From assembly GCF_002303885.1 (NCBI RefSeq), contig NZ_MRCM01000007.1:203327-267326 (forward strand): a DNA stretch of 64,000 nt, in the 5' to 3' direction. Source of the stretch: Flavobacterium sp. ACN2 (GTDB lineage: Bacteria > Bacteroidota > Bacteroidia > Flavobacteriales > Flavobacteriaceae). This document shows, in pieces, positions 33,815 through 43,000 of this stretch; position 1 is the stretch's first letter, and each line of letters starts with the position of its first letter. Below the pieces are notes generated by a model. It searched no databases. It worked only from the letters and a program-made list of their open reading frames with translations, and was not told where the DNA came from. Both the position numbers and the translations under genes were made by a program.

Positions 33815-34957
33815 ATGAAATATTTTTTCCATAAATTACCTGTCGTTTTTGTACTACTTATCCTAATCGGGTGTAAAAAAAATGAAGCGCAAGATGTTGT
33901 AAAATCTGCTACTGCCAAAGAAAGTATCGAATTTGCTTCTGGACTTTCGATTGTGAAAAACGAAGGCTATTCGATTGTAAATGTGAGTAATCCATGGCCA
34001 AATGCTAAGACGAAATTTACTTACATTTTAAAAGAAAAAGACGTACAAATTCCAGATAGTTTAAATAAATATATTGCTATAAAAGTTCCTCTAGAAAGTG
34101 TTGTTGTAACTTCAACTACAAATATTCCTTTTTTAGAAATGTTAGAAGTTGAGAATAAATTGGTCGGATTTCCACATACTGATTATATTTCTTCGGAAAA
34201 AACAAGAGCGTTAATTGACAAAGGTTCTGTAAAAAACGTTGGACAAAATGAAAAACTGAATATCGAACAATTAATAGAATTATCCCCAGATTTGATTGTT
34301 ACGTTTGGTGTAGATAACAATAACCCGATGCTGGATAATCTTAAGAAAAGCGGTTTAAATGTTTTGATTCAAGGTGATTGGATGGAACAATCTCCGCTAG
34401 GAAAAGCAGAATGGATTAAACTTTACGGCGCTTTATTCGGAAAAGAAGAAAAAGCAAAAGAATTGTTTGATAAAATTGTAGAAAGCTACAATCAGGCGAA
34501 AAAATTAGTTAGCGATAAACCAGCAACTTCAAAAGTGCTATACGGTTCTATGTACGAAGATGTTTGGTATGTTGCCAAAGGGAATAGTTGGGTGGCAGAG
34601 TTTATGAAAGATGCAAAAGCTAATTATTTATGGGCTGACTTAAAAGGAACAGGAAGCGAAGGTTTGTCTTTTGAAAAAGTTTTGGACAAAGCCAAGGATG
34701 CTAATGTTTGGATTGCTTCTGGATCTTTTAAAAGTTTGGATGAATTGCAAAAAGCAAATCCGCATTATACGGAATTTAATGCTTTTAAAAATAAAAGTGT
34801 TTATAATTTTGAAGGTAAAATGGGAGCGACAGGCGGAACGGTTTATTACGAATTGGCGCCAAGCCGCCCAGATTTGGTTTTGAAAGACTACATTAAGATC
34901 TTTCATCCCGATTTACTGGCGAGCTACGAGTTTACTTTTGCTTCTAAACTGAATTAG
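33815..34957 (+). CDS. btuF: ABC transporter substrate-binding lipoprotein (BtuF-like)
   Basis: A 380-residue lipoprotein (MKYFFHKLPVVFVLLILIGC lipobox) of the helical-backbone BtuF/FhuD class: IKVPLESVVVTSTTNIPFLEML, LVGFPHTDYISS, NIEQLIELSPDLIVTFG, GDWMEQSPLGKAEWIKL (the motif region that faces the ligand). Family members carry cobalamin, heme or ferric siderophore. Cobalamin is assigned by genomic context only, as it lies among the cob genes. It is followed within a few bases by its permease. Confidence 0.82.
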   Translation: MKYFFHKLPVVFVLLILIGCKKNEAQDVVKSATAKESIEFASGLSIVKNEGYSIVNVSNPWPNAKTKFTYILKEKDVQIPDSLNKYIAIKVPLESVVVTSTTNIPFLEMLEVENKLVGFPHTDYISSEKTRALIDKGSVKNVGQNEKLNIEQLIELSPDLIVTFGVDNNNPMLDNLKKSGLNVLIQGDWMEQSPLGKAEWIKLYGALFGKEEKAKELFDKIVESYNQAKKLVSDKPATSKVLYGSMYEDVWYVAKGNSWVAEFMKDAKANYLWADLKGTGSEGLSFEKVLDKAKDANVWIASGSFKSLDELQKANPHYTEFNAFKNKSVYNFEGKMGATGGTVYYELAPSRPDLVLKDYIKIFHPDLLASYEFTFASKLN

Positions 34958-34962
34958 TTTTG

Positions 34963-35985
34963 GTGAGTAAAACACGAAATACCATTTTATTTGTCGTTCT
35001 GGCTTTAGGTCTATTATTAATGTTTTTTGCTAGCATTAGTTTAGGATCGGTTACAATTCCGTTGAAAGATGTTTTTGCCAGTTTAACAGGTGGTCATGCT
35101 GCAAAATCAACTTGGGAATATATTATCATTAATTATCGTTTGCCAAAAGCGATTACGGCAGTTTTAGTTGGAACGGGACTTTCAATAAGCGGACTTTTAA
35201 TGCAGACTTTGTTCCGAAATCCGCTTGCTGGACCTTATGTTTTAGGATTAAGTTCTGGTGCAAGCCTTGGTGTGGCTTTTGTCATTTTAGGAGCAGGATT
35301 TCTACCTTCTTTTTTAAGTGTAATTGCATTGTCTTCTTACGGAATTGTTTTGGCATCTACTTTAGGAAGTACTTTGGTTCTTTTTTTAGTTTTAGTTGTT
35401 TCGCAACGATTACGTGATACAATGGCAATCTTGATTGTGGGTTTAATGTTTGGAAGTTTTACCACAGCAATCGTAAGTGTCCTAACTTATTTTAGTACGG
35501 CAGAACAACTTCAGAAATTTACTTTTTGGTCAATGGGAAATCTTGGAAACCTTTCTTGGACAACCATTACAATTTTAACTTTCTGTGTTGGAATTGGATT
35601 GGTTTTAAGCGCCAAAAGTATCAAACCATTAAACGCCTTGCTTCTTGGAGAAAATTATGCAAAAAGCATGGGATTGAATTTTAAGCAGGCCAGATTAGTT
35701 ATCATTTTTGCAACGAGTATTTTGTCTGGAGCGATTACAGCATTTGCAGGACCAATTGCTTTTGTGGGTTTAGCAGTTCCTCATATTGCAAAACTGACTT
35801 TTCAGACCAGTAATCATACTATTTTGTTTTGGAGCACTTTATTTTTTGGTTCGATAATAATGCTATTTTGTGATATTGTTTCGCAAATGCCAGGCTTTGA
35901 TGTCACACTTCCAATAAATGCCGTTACGTCTATAATTGGTGCACCTGTTGTTATTTGGCTTTTAGTTCGAAAAAGAAATTTTTAA
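34963..35985 (+). CDS. btuC: FecCD-type ABC transporter permease (BtuC-like)
   Basis: The inner-membrane permease, 341 residues with about 10 helices. Typical FecCD/BtuC features: RLPKAITAVLVGTGLSISGLLMQ (about 49-71), NPLAGPYVLGLSSGASLG, and the C-terminal FAGPIAFVGLAVPHIAK loop that contacts the ATPase. No ATG starts the frame here; GTG 34963 (or TTG 34960) is the start, immediately after the BtuF stop. B12 is inferred from context. Confidence 0.85.
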   Translation: MSKTRNTILFVVLALGLLLMFFASISLGSVTIPLKDVFASLTGGHAAKSTWEYIIINYRLPKAITAVLVGTGLSISGLLMQTLFRNPLAGPYVLGLSSGASLGVAFVILGAGFLPSFLSVIALSSYGIVLASTLGSTLVLFLVLVVSQRLRDTMAILIVGLMFGSFTTAIVSVLTYFSTAEQLQKFTFWSMGNLGNLSWTTITILTFCVGIGLVLSAKSIKPLNALLLGENYAKSMGLNFKQARLVIIFATSILSGAITAFAGPIAFVGLAVPHIAKLTFQTSNHTILFWSTLFFGSIIMLFCDIVSQMPGFDVTLPINAVTSIIGAPVVIWLLVRKRNF

Positions 35986-35992
35986 TACTATT

Positions 35993-36068
35993 TAGCCACA
36001 GATTAAAAGGATTTTGTTTTTAGAAAAAAAACTTAGAACCTCAGCATCTTAGTAACTTAGAATCTTAA
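35993..36068 (+). repeat. Dispersed repeat related to the 403-840 element
   Basis: GCCACAGATTAAAAGGATT and AACTTAGAACCTCAGCATC words match the outer arms of 403-840. It sits between the permease and ATPase genes, inside the transport operon. Confidence 0.6.
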
Positions 36069-36070
36069 AA

Positions 36071-36847
36071 ATGAAAAATATCTTAAAAACATCGGATTTA
36101 AACATTGGATACAAATCCAAGAAAGGAGTGACGACTATTGCTGAGAATCTTAATCTTAATCTTGAAGCAGGTAAATTAATCACTTTGATAGGGGCAAACG
36201 GAATTGGAAAATCAACTTTACTCCGAACGATTACTGGAATTCAAAAGCCTTTATCGGGAAATGTTTATTTGAACGAAAGAAATATTTCAGACTATCAGCC
36301 TTTAGAATTGGCACAAAATCTTAGTTTGGTTTTAACCGAAAAGCTACCGCCAAGTAATCTTTCTGTTTTTGAATTAGTTGCTTTGGGGCGCCAGCCTTAT
36401 ACCAATTGGGTTGATAAATTGTCTAACGAAGATATTCTAAAAGTTCAGGAAGCAATGCAATTGACACAAATCGAACATTTGGCTTCAAAAAAACATTTTC
36501 AAATTAGCGACGGACAACTACAGAAAGTCTTAATTGCAAGAGCTCTGGCACAAGATACACCGTTAATCATTTTAGATGAACCCACAACACATCTTGACTT
36601 GCTTCATAAAGTTTCTTTATTCAAATTATTGAAAAAATTGACAGAAGAAACCCAAAAATGCATTTTGTTTTCGACACATGATATCGATTTGGCCATTCAA
36701 TTAAGTGATGAAATGATTATAATGACGCCAGAAAATATAGTGCAAGATCAGCCGTGTAATTTAATTTCAAACGGAAGTTTCAGCAATTTGTTCAAAGATG
36801 AAAATATTGTTTTTGATGCTGAAAAAGGGAAGTTTATTGTGAGTTAA
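36071..36847 (+). CDS. btuD: ABC transporter ATP-binding protein (BtuD/FecE-like)
   Basis: A 258-residue ATPase: Walker A GANGIGKST (about 39), Q-loop near LSLVLTE, variant signature ISDGQLQKVLIARALAQ (S-D-G-Q in place of S-G-G-Q), and Walker B LIILDEPTTHLD. The D-loop and STHDID H-loop are present. It powers the BtuFC importer. The signature variation at the second position (D for G) is common in FecE/BtuD-like members. A repeat separates it from the permease gene. Confidence 0.87.
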   Translation: MKNILKTSDLNIGYKSKKGVTTIAENLNLNLEAGKLITLIGANGIGKSTLLRTITGIQKPLSGNVYLNERNISDYQPLELAQNLSLVLTEKLPPSNLSVFELVALGRQPYTNWVDKLSNEDILKVQEAMQLTQIEHLASKKHFQISDGQLQKVLIARALAQDTPLIILDEPTTHLDLLHKVSLFKLLKKLTEETQKCILFSTHDIDLAIQLSDEMIIMTPENIVQDQPCNLISNGSFSNLFKDENIVFDAEKGKFIVS

Positions 36848-36859
36848 TATTTCGGCTGT

Positions 36860-36947
36860 CCTGCAAGGTTTTCAAAACCTTGTAGGTCTCAACTTCAGAT
36901 CTTAACTAAAAATATAAATACCTACAAGGTTTTGAAAACCTTGCAGG
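36860..36947. repeat. 28-bp perfect inverted repeat between btuD and trmL
   Basis: Arms at 36860-36887 and 36920-36947 are perfect inverted copies (CCTGCAAGGTTTTC start). They are themselves near-palindromic (AAGGTTTTCAAAACCTT). They lie between convergent genes and could act as a bidirectional terminator or be a dispersed repeat. Confidence 0.8.
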
Positions 36948-36956
36948 AAATCGAGA

Positions 36957-37412
36957 TTATTTCTTCAGCCCAATCTGTCTCTTCGCTTCACCAACTACAA
37001 AAGCAACCGAATTAGCAATATTAAAACTGCGAATAAGCGGTGACATCGGAATCGTTAAATGATTTTCGAATCTCGCCATAAATGCTGCGCTTAAACCAAC
37101 GCTTTCTTTTCCGAAAACTAACCAGTCACCATCTTGAAATTCGTTTTCTAAATAAGATTTATCAGAATGCGAACTCATTAAAAATACTCGAGAATGATCT
37201 GGAATCTGTGAAATCCATTCTTCTACATTTTGATATTCGGTAACATCAAGATGAACCCAATAATCCAATCCCGAACGTTTTAGATTCTTGTCGTTTATTA
37301 CAAATCCGAAAGGATGAATTAAATGAAGACGACTTTCTGTGCCCACACACAAGCGGCCGATATTTCCAGTATTATTTGGTATTTCTGGTTCTACAAGAAC
37401 AACGTTTAACAT
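36957..37412 (-). CDS. trmL: tRNA (cytidine(34)-2'-O)-methyltransferase, SPOUT family
   Basis: A 151-residue trefoil-knot (SPOUT/SpoU) methyltransferase. MLNVVLVEPEIPNNTGNIGRLC and HPFGFVINDKNLKRSGLDYW are the TrmL hallmarks, and SPLIRSFNIANSVAFVVGEAKRQ is the AdoMet knot. It 2'-O-methylates the wobble cytidine/uridine of tRNA-Leu. It lies alone and convergent with the btuD gene. Confidence 0.93.
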   Translation of the reverse strand: MLNVVLVEPEIPNNTGNIGRLCVGTESRLHLIHPFGFVINDKNLKRSGLDYWVHLDVTEYQNVEEWISQIPDHSRVFLMSSHSDKSYLENEFQDGDWLVFGKESVGLSAAFMARFENHLTIPMSPLIRSFNIANSVAFVVGEAKRQIGLKK

Positions 37413-37481
37413 CTTTTTTGAGTTATGAATTATGAGTTATGAGTTTTTTAGAATTATCTAATTGTCACATTGTCTAATTAT

Positions 37482-38054
37482 CTAATTCTCTAATTGAAAA
37501 TCGGAAACTTCCAAAACTTCACCTGCTTTTAGGTTTTGCAAATATACGTTTCCTATTCGAACGCGAACCAGACGAAGCGTTGGAAAACCAACTGCAGCAG
37601 TCATTTTTCGAACCTGACGAAACTTTCCTTCCTTTACAGTAATAGAAGCCCAAGAAGTGGGGCCATGTCGTTCGTCTCTAATTTTTTTGGCTCTTGGTCC
37701 AAAATCTGGAATTTCAGTAACGATAAAAGCAGAGCAGGGTTTTGTTTTGTATTTTCCGCCATCAAGACCAATTTCGACACCTTTTTGCAATTGCTCGATA
37801 GCTTCGGCAGTAATGACGCCGTCAACTTGAACGTAGTATTCTTTGTCTACTTTTTTGCTTCTTACTTGTTCGCTTACCATTCCATCAGTTGTCAATAAAA
37901 GTAGACCTTCAGAATCTTCGTCCAATCTTCCAATTGCCATTGTTCCTTCGGGAAAATCATGCAATTCGCCCAAAAGCTTTTTCTTTCTTTTTAATTCATA
38001 AATAAATTGGCTTAGGTAGCCGTAAGGTTTAAAAAGAATGAAGTGTTGGTGCAT
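37482..38054 (-). CDS. Pseudouridine synthase, RluE-like (RsuA/RluB/RluE family)
   Basis: A 190-residue RNA pseudouridine synthase lacking an S4 domain. FKPYGYLSQF opens the core, GRLDEDSEGLLLLT carries the catalytic aspartate (about 44-57), and RQVRKMTAAVGFPTLRLVRVRIG is the conserved RsuA-family end. The short size without S4 is like RluE, which acts on 23S rRNA; rRNA specificity is inferred. Confidence 0.88.
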   Translation of the reverse strand: MHQHFILFKPYGYLSQFIYELKRKKKLLGELHDFPEGTMAIGRLDEDSEGLLLLTTDGMVSEQVRSKKVDKEYYVQVDGVITAEAIEQLQKGVEIGLDGGKYKTKPCSAFIVTEIPDFGPRAKKIRDERHGPTSWASITVKEGKFRQVRKMTAAVGFPTLRLVRVRIGNVYLQNLKAGEVLEVSDFQLEN

Positions 38055-38100
38055 TTTTAATTTTTTGCAAAGATAGTTCCTTTCTTAAAATTAAAACCGA

Positions 38101-38307
38101 TTACGGCTTTTGAGATTTCATTTTTTTCAGCCATTGGTATATAAACCAAATTACGGTTGCAGCAAAAATGACAATTAAAACAGGATAGTAGTTTTCAAAA
38201 AAATTATGAAAATAACTTCCGACTAAAATGTAAACAGAAGCGATGCAAAGTTTGATCAAGATAAACTCGGCATTAGACCAACTGGTTTTGATTTTGAAGA
38301 AATTCAT
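38101..38307 (-). CDS. Small two-helix membrane protein
   Basis: A 68-residue protein with two hydrophobic helices (about 14-31 and 40-58) and a basic end (KKMKSQKP). Flavobacterial proteins of this size and topology are annotated as hypothetical. It lies 46 bases upstream of the pseudouridine synthase on the same strand. Function is not recognised; it is called real because of codon use and membrane pattern. Confidence 0.6.
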   Translation of the reverse strand: MNFFKIKTSWSNAEFILIKLCIASVYILVGSYFHNFFENYYPVLIVIFAATVIWFIYQWLKKMKSQKP

Positions 38308-38452
38308 AGTGATAAGGTTGTTAAGTTGCTTTTAATAAAGGTAATAAATAAAAAAACGGATGGCAATTATAAAAGAAATGCAATCATAAGTCATAATTTT
38401 TTTGGAGTTAGAATTCGTAATATTATCATTTAAATCTAAAAATGATATTGTT

Positions 38453-38827
38453 ATGGAAACGAATAATTTAGGAACAAAAAAGATAAACGGAACGCAAAAG
38501 GATATTGATGAATCTAAAGGAAAAAACGTTTCGCACGATAAAGAACTAAAAGATGCCAAATTGAATAAAGAATTGGTGACCGATACCGATGGGGATAAAA
38601 AAATTGTGGAAAGAGCCCGAAACGAAAATGAAGATATTAATGAAACGCTTCATCAAGTAAATCCTGATAATGCAAATGCAAATCGTGGAGTGGAAACAGA
38701 GGATGAGGCCAAAAAAACGGTTGAGAATAAAGACCGCAATTCTGATATAACACCCAATCGATATCCAAACTCACATCCAGATAATCATAAAGATCGTGGA
38801 AATATGAAATTGGATGAAGAGGAATAA
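38453..38827 (+). CDS. Very hydrophilic, disordered protein
   Basis: The start at 38453 (METNNLGTKKINGTQ) is preferred; the frame is open 17 codons upstream without a better start. The 124-residue product is almost all charged or polar (K, E, D, N) with no hydrophobic core: KNVSHDKELKDAKLNKEL, DPDKNDNS-type motifs, ending GNMKLDEEE. It looks intrinsically disordered, similar in composition to desiccation/stress hydrophilins. No family is recognised. It lies just upstream of a short-chain dehydrogenase. Confidence 0.6.
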   Translation: METNNLGTKKINGTQKDIDESKGKNVSHDKELKDAKLNKELVTDTDGDKKIVERARNENEDINETLHQVNPDNANANRGVETEDEAKKTVENKDRNSDITPNRYPNSHPDNHKDRGNMKLDEEE

Positions 38828-38982
38828 GACAATACGAAATTTTAAGCAAAAAGGAGTCAAATTAATGTCAAATAACATAAGATTAGCGGTTCGCGTTAAT
38901 GTTATTGTAAACTCTTTTTAAAGCTTCGGTATCGGCTGAGATCTTCGTAAATTAGAGGTATCAATTTAAAAACATATTTAAA

Positions 38983-39735
38983 ATGGCACTTTTAGAAAAT
39001 AAAGTAGCTTTTGTATCTGGCGGAGGATCAGGAATCGGACGCGCGGTAGCAGAAGCCTACGCTCGAGAAGGAGCAAAAGTAGTAGTATCGGATATAAATG
39101 TAGAACACGGTGAAGAAACCGTAAATAATATAAAAGAAAAGGGTGGAGAAGCTTTTTTCGTAAAAGGAGACTCGTCGAGTGCAGCTGATAATAAACATAT
39201 GGTTGAGGTGACAGTTTCTAAATATGGTCGTCTGGATATCGCGTGTAATAATGCAGGTATGGGAGGACCAGCCAAACCAACAGGAGAATATGATCCGGAG
39301 GCTTGGGATAAGGTAATAGGATTAAATTTAAATGGTGTTTTTTATGCCTGTCGTTACCAATTAGAACAAATGGAGAAAAATGGAGGAGGAAGCATCGTTA
39401 ATATCGCTTCAATTCACGGGCAAGTTGCGGCTCCGCTTAGTCCAGCTTACACCGCTTCTAAACATGCCGTGGTTGGATTAACAAAGAATATAGCACTAGA
39501 ATATGCACAAAAAAATATTCGATGCAATGCTGTTGGACCAGGTTATATTGAAACAGCTCTTTTAAAAGACAATTTAAATAAAGAAATGATGCAGGCCGTT
39601 GCGGCAAAATCTGCAATGAATCGTTTAGGAACAGCAGAAGAAATTGCCGAATTGGTAACTTTTTTAAGTTCTGAAAAATCTTCTTTCACAACAGGAAGTT
39701 ATATTATAGCCGATGGTGGTTATACAGCTGTCTAA
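38983..39735 (+). CDS. Short-chain dehydrogenase/reductase
   Basis: A 250-residue classical SDR: Rossmann motif GGGSGIGRAVAE (about 13-24), NNAGM (about 88), SIVNIASIHG, and YTASKHAV with the catalytic Tyr-Lys pair (about 155-159). Final ADGGYTAV is typical. It is similar to the glucose-1-dehydrogenase/3-oxoacyl-ACP reductase-like group, but the substrate cannot be assigned. NAD(P) cofactor preference is also open; the acidic D at the end of strand 2 (VVSDIN) favours NAD. Confidence 0.85.
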   Translation: MALLENKVAFVSGGGSGIGRAVAEAYAREGAKVVVSDINVEHGEETVNNIKEKGGEAFFVKGDSSSAADNKHMVEVTVSKYGRLDIACNNAGMGGPAKPTGEYDPEAWDKVIGLNLNGVFYACRYQLEQMEKNGGGSIVNIASIHGQVAAPLSPAYTASKHAVVGLTKNIALEYAQKNIRCNAVGPGYIETALLKDNLNKEMMQAVAAKSAMNRLGTAEEIAELVTFLSSEKSSFTTGSYIIADGGYTAV

Positions 39736-39766
39736 TTATTTTTTAGAGTAAATAACAAGACAATTG

Positions 39767-39803
39767 AAAAAAGCAGTAAGCGAAAGTTTACTGCTTTTTT
39801 TGT
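39767..39803 (+). terminator. Terminator after the SDR gene
   Basis: AAAAGCAGTAA / TTTACTGCTTTT stem, loop GCGAAAG, T run. Confidence 0.85.
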
Positions 39804-40010
39804 TTAAAATAAGCTGAATTTGTAGGAAATACGGGCGTTTGTGAGGTTTTTTGATGTAACTGATGTTTTGAATAATGTTTTGTGTTAGGTGTTTTTTATT
39901 GATTTTATTTTATTATCTTTAAGATTGTGTTAAGTTTTATTGAATTATATTGATAAATGACCAAACATTAAGTTTATGGTTTTGTAACATTAGCTTAATT
40001 TTAAAGACAA

Positions 40011-40018
40011 TAAATTTG
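40011..40018 (+). promoter_or_regulatory. -7 box of the secreted nuclease gene
   Basis: TAAATTTG matches TAnnTTTG and lies 28 bases before the ATG. The 310-base gap between 39736 and 40045 otherwise holds only the SDR terminator and AT-rich sequence. Confidence 0.45.
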
Positions 40019-40045
40019 AACTCTAAAAACTCTATTCTTTAACGT

Positions 40046-43000
40046 ATGAAAAACAATTACTCTTTTCGTCATGTAATGACTTTTTTAAGTTTTTTCTACT
40101 GTCTGGTGCTAAGTGCACAGACAATGCCAGATAAACGTTCAATACCTTACACGCAAAATTTTGAGGAATTAGTAGCCGGAACTACTACTGCATACCCTGT
40201 TGGTTTTCAGGGATGGACAGTTACCGGGCAACCAGGAGCCAATTTTAAAACTATTGCGCCTGTAGCCAATGCAGTTTTGGCAGCTGTTGCATCTAATTTG
40301 CCAGCGTCTGCTGCATCTGGAACGGGGAATGTTTATAATTATGATGGTAAACTAGGCTTTTTAAACACTGGAAGTGTTGATTATACTATTGGTTTTGCCT
40401 TTTCAACTTCTGGAGTAACAAATGTGAGGGTTAAATATGATGCAATGACTATTCGTAATCCATATGGGCTTCCTGGAAATCCAGTTTCAAGCCGAATAAA
40501 TGAAATGGTATTGCAATATCGTATTGGAACAACTGGAGAGTTTACATCTTTGTTAGGGACAGTTTATACTAATAATACAGTTTTGCAAACTGGAAATACT
40601 ACCGAACCGCAAAATCTTCAGACTATAAAAGTAACTTTACCAGCAGCATGTAATAATCAGGAGGAAATTCAAATTAGATGGATTTCAAGACAAATTTCAG
40701 GTGCGGGTTCTCGTCCATCTTTTGCAATTGATAATATAGATATTGAAAAAGATCTTTTTGCTCCAGTTAATATTACAGGCTATCCAAAGGCAACTAATGT
40801 TTTAGGTGATAGTTTCGATTTTATTGATAAAATAGATGAAATCGGAAAGACATATTATGTACTATTGCCTGGTGGCAGTACAGAACCAACAGTTGCACAA
40901 ATAAAAGCAGGACAGGATTCAAACGGAACCGCAGCACTGCAATCTGGGGTTTTTGATATAACAAATCCAGCTCAGGAATATGTAAAAAGTTTTACGGGAT
41001 TAAATTTAAATACTGCTTATAGTGTTTTCTCTATTTCTGAGGATCCTTATGATAATTTACAAAATTCAGTTAGTAAAACAGATGTTACAACACTCAGTGT
41101 GATGCCTCCTGCGATTTCTCCATCTGTTGCTGTATTGAATTTAGGAGGTACTGAACCAAATTTTGATCCTTTAACAAAAAGCTACCAAATAGGAGCTTCT
41201 GATCTTACTGCGAATGTAGTAGTTACTGCATCAGGAAGTTTTACTATTTCAAAAGATAATACGACATTCTCAACATCTTTATCATTTGTTCCTACTGATT
41301 TTGATTCTAATGCGACACCAACGGTTTATGTAAAATTCACTCCAACTTCTGTTGGCAGTTTCACTGGTTCTATAACTCATGAAACAACAGGCGGTACAAC
41401 TAAAACAGTTAATTTGACTGCTTTTGGAGTAAATCCTTATGTACAAAATTTTGACGATCCAAATGTTTTTGTAAACAGTAAATGGTCACAATACAATGAA
41501 GCAGGACCTATAAACCAATGGACTCACACTACACAATCTCGAAATGTTAATTCTGGAACTGGAGCGGTTTTAATGAATGGATATTCAGACAGTGGAGCAA
41601 GTAAAGATTGGTTAATTTCTCCAAGATTACGTTTAGATGGCTTTACTCAAATTCCGTTATTATCTTTTTATTCTCGTCAATTTTATGATGGACCATCTTT
41701 AAAATTAATGGTTTCAACCAATTATGATGGAGTTAGCGACCCAAACACAGCAATTTGGATACCACTAAATGGTAAATTTCCGGAAACTACAGGAAGTTAT
41801 GCAAAATCTGAGTTTATAAATTTAGCCGCTTATAAAACAGATCATACGTATTTGGCTTGGGTTTACGAAACTACTTCTGGCGGACTTGATAATGCTGCAG
41901 AATGGTCTTTTGATGACTTTGCTATTATGGACGAATCGAAATATGTAGATTCTAACCCGCGTTTAGATTTTGCAGATGTAAGCCCGAATTCAGTTTCTGC
42001 TAGTCAGTCTTTTGTTTTTAATGCGGCAGGTTATGGTGATATTACTATTGCTGCTCCAGCTTCGTATGAATTATCGGGAGATAATATCTCATTTGCGTCA
42101 AGCATTATTGTTTCTTCTGCAGATGCCTTAATAGGAAAAACAGTTTATGCGAGATTTGCACCAACAACAAAAGAACCAACTATTTCTGGTGTTTTAACTA
42201 TTACAGGAACCTCTCTAAATAAAGAAATTGGTTCATTTACGGGATCTTCTATATTAAAGGAAGATACTTATGATGTGGTGTCTTATAATTTAGAGTTTTT
42301 TGGAACTGATGTTAAAGATAAAACGGGTAAAGAATTTGGACCAACAAATGATGCGTTGCAAATAGAAAACGTGGCTAAAGTAATGAACAAATTAAATGCT
42401 GACGTTTATGTAGTTCAAGAAGTTTCAGATGAACCGGCACTAGATGTTTTAATTCAAAAAATTAGTGTTAACGGAAAAACATTCGATAAAACAATTTCAA
42501 CTTCTTGGTCTTACTCATTCCAAGCTTTAGATCCGTATTTTCCACCTCAAAAATTGGTTGTAATTTACAATACGCAAACGACTACTGTAAAAAGCACAAA
42601 AGTTTTGTTCAAAGATTTATACGATCAAGTTCGTTTTAACACGGTAGTTTTACCAGGTTATCCAGGAACAGATACTCCAGAAAAAAACGATGATAGTTTT
42701 TTCTCATCAGGACGTCTTCCTTATTTGGTTCAGGTTGAAGCTAATGTTGGCGGAGTTAAAAAAGAAATTAACTTGATTGATCTTCACGCACGTGCAAACA
42801 GCGGAACTGATATTTCAAAATACAATCAGCGTAAGTATGATATTGACTATCTAAAAGATGCATTAGATGCTGAATATCCAGATGCAAATTTAATTCTTTT
42901 AGGAGATTTTAATGACGATGTAAAAGCGTGGGTTGGAAATGCAAATACAGCTTCGTCTTATAAGAAATTTGTAGATGATACTACTAATTACAATGCATTA

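Noticed and set aside
33721..33918. Upstream 66-codon extension of the CWC/DUF5522 frame
   Set aside because: It is antisense to the BtuF start and signal peptide, and lacks any conserved pattern; the ATG at 33720 begins the conserved CSSC region.
36857..36950. Riboswitch or sRNA between btuD and trmL
   Set aside because: The pair is between convergent genes and is a perfect self-complementary repeat without the conserved blocks of any riboswitch.
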